Shown piece after piece: positions 40,311 to 40,311 of a DNA stretch of 40,311 nucleotides. The translations under genes were made by a program, and so were the position numbers. Position 1 is the stretch's first letter. Every line of letters starts with the position of its first letter. The DNA comes from Alkalibacterium iburiense (GTDB taxonomy: Bacteria > Bacillota > Bacilli > Lactobacillales > Carnobacteriaceae_A), in the NCBI RefSeq assembly GCF_039521845.1, contig NZ_BAAACW010000016.1, positions 1-40,311 of the forward strand. The letters are read 5' to 3'. The notes under the pieces were generated by a model. That model saw only the letters and a program-made list of their open reading frames with translations, had not been told where the DNA came from and did no database searches.

Positions 40311-40311
40311 A

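Noticed and set aside
1..40311. CRISPR arrays, tRNA or rRNA genes, prophage genes
   Set aside because: No regularly spaced repeats, cloverleaf-like sequences or phage structural genes were seen; apart from the insertion sequence the window is core chromosome.

Overview
This AT-rich window looks like a chromosomal segment of a low-GC Gram-positive bacterium of the order Lactobacillales, possibly near Carnobacteriaceae or Enterococcaceae. The reasons are a PASTA-type PrkC kinase with its phosphatase, RNase J2, OpuC-type osmolyte uptake, Lactobacillales-style gene order around priA-fmt-rsmB-stp-prkC-rsgA-rpe-thiN, strong Shine-Dalgarno sites, and an Enterococcus hirae-type ntpFIKECGABD V-ATPase operon. 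The genus is inferred from gene content only. Almost all genes lie on the minus strand, so transcription mostly runs from high to low coordinates.

Layout. (1) 74-11150: a tightly packed housekeeping operon, read coaBC, priA, fmt, rsmB, stp, prkC, rsgA, rpe, thiN. It covers CoA synthesis, replication restart, initiator tRNA formylation, rRNA methylation, Ser/Thr phospho-signalling, ribosome assembly, the pentose phosphate pathway and thiamine pyrophosphate. (2) 11242-12207: gmk-rpoZ with its own promoter and terminator. (3) 12228-13589: a patatin-like lipase. (4) 13664-22460: the V-ATPase operon, with a promoter at its head and a hairpin terminator at its end. The c-ring subunit keeps every residue known to bind Na+ in E. 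hirae, so this is probably a Na+ pump. (5) 22468-24090: an intact ISLre2-family insertion sequence flanked by a 9-bp target duplication. It lies 16 bp upstream of the V-ATPase promoter and just behind degV. (6) 24113-25556: degV and a divergent small YolD-like gene whose promoter carries two LexA-like (SOS) boxes. (7) 25555-29590: the opuCA-CB-CC-CD compatible-solute transporter with a long structured leader. (8) 29547-31894: cls and thiT, the latter behind a clear TPP riboswitch. (9) 31916-40197: rnjB, the divergent birA, a TraX-like membrane protein, then pnp, rpsO and uvrB.

The genes fit an organism that salvages thiamine: ThiT imports it, ThiN makes TPP, and TPP feeds back on thiT. It faces salt stress with a Na+ ATPase and betaine-type uptake whose ATPase carries CBS domains. 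RNA turnover genes (rnjB, pnp) are grouped, and pnp has a long leader stem.

The first 70 bases and bases 40241-40310 are perfect inverted copies of one another. The window therefore begins and ends inside the same repeat, which may be two opposed copies of a mobile element or an assembly breakpoint. No tRNA, rRNA, CRISPR array or prophage was seen. The most unusual signals are the two-box SOS promoter, the opuC leader, the TPP switch whose terminator contains the Shine-Dalgarno sequence, the CTG start inferred for stp, and the insertion sequence beside the V-ATPase promoter.
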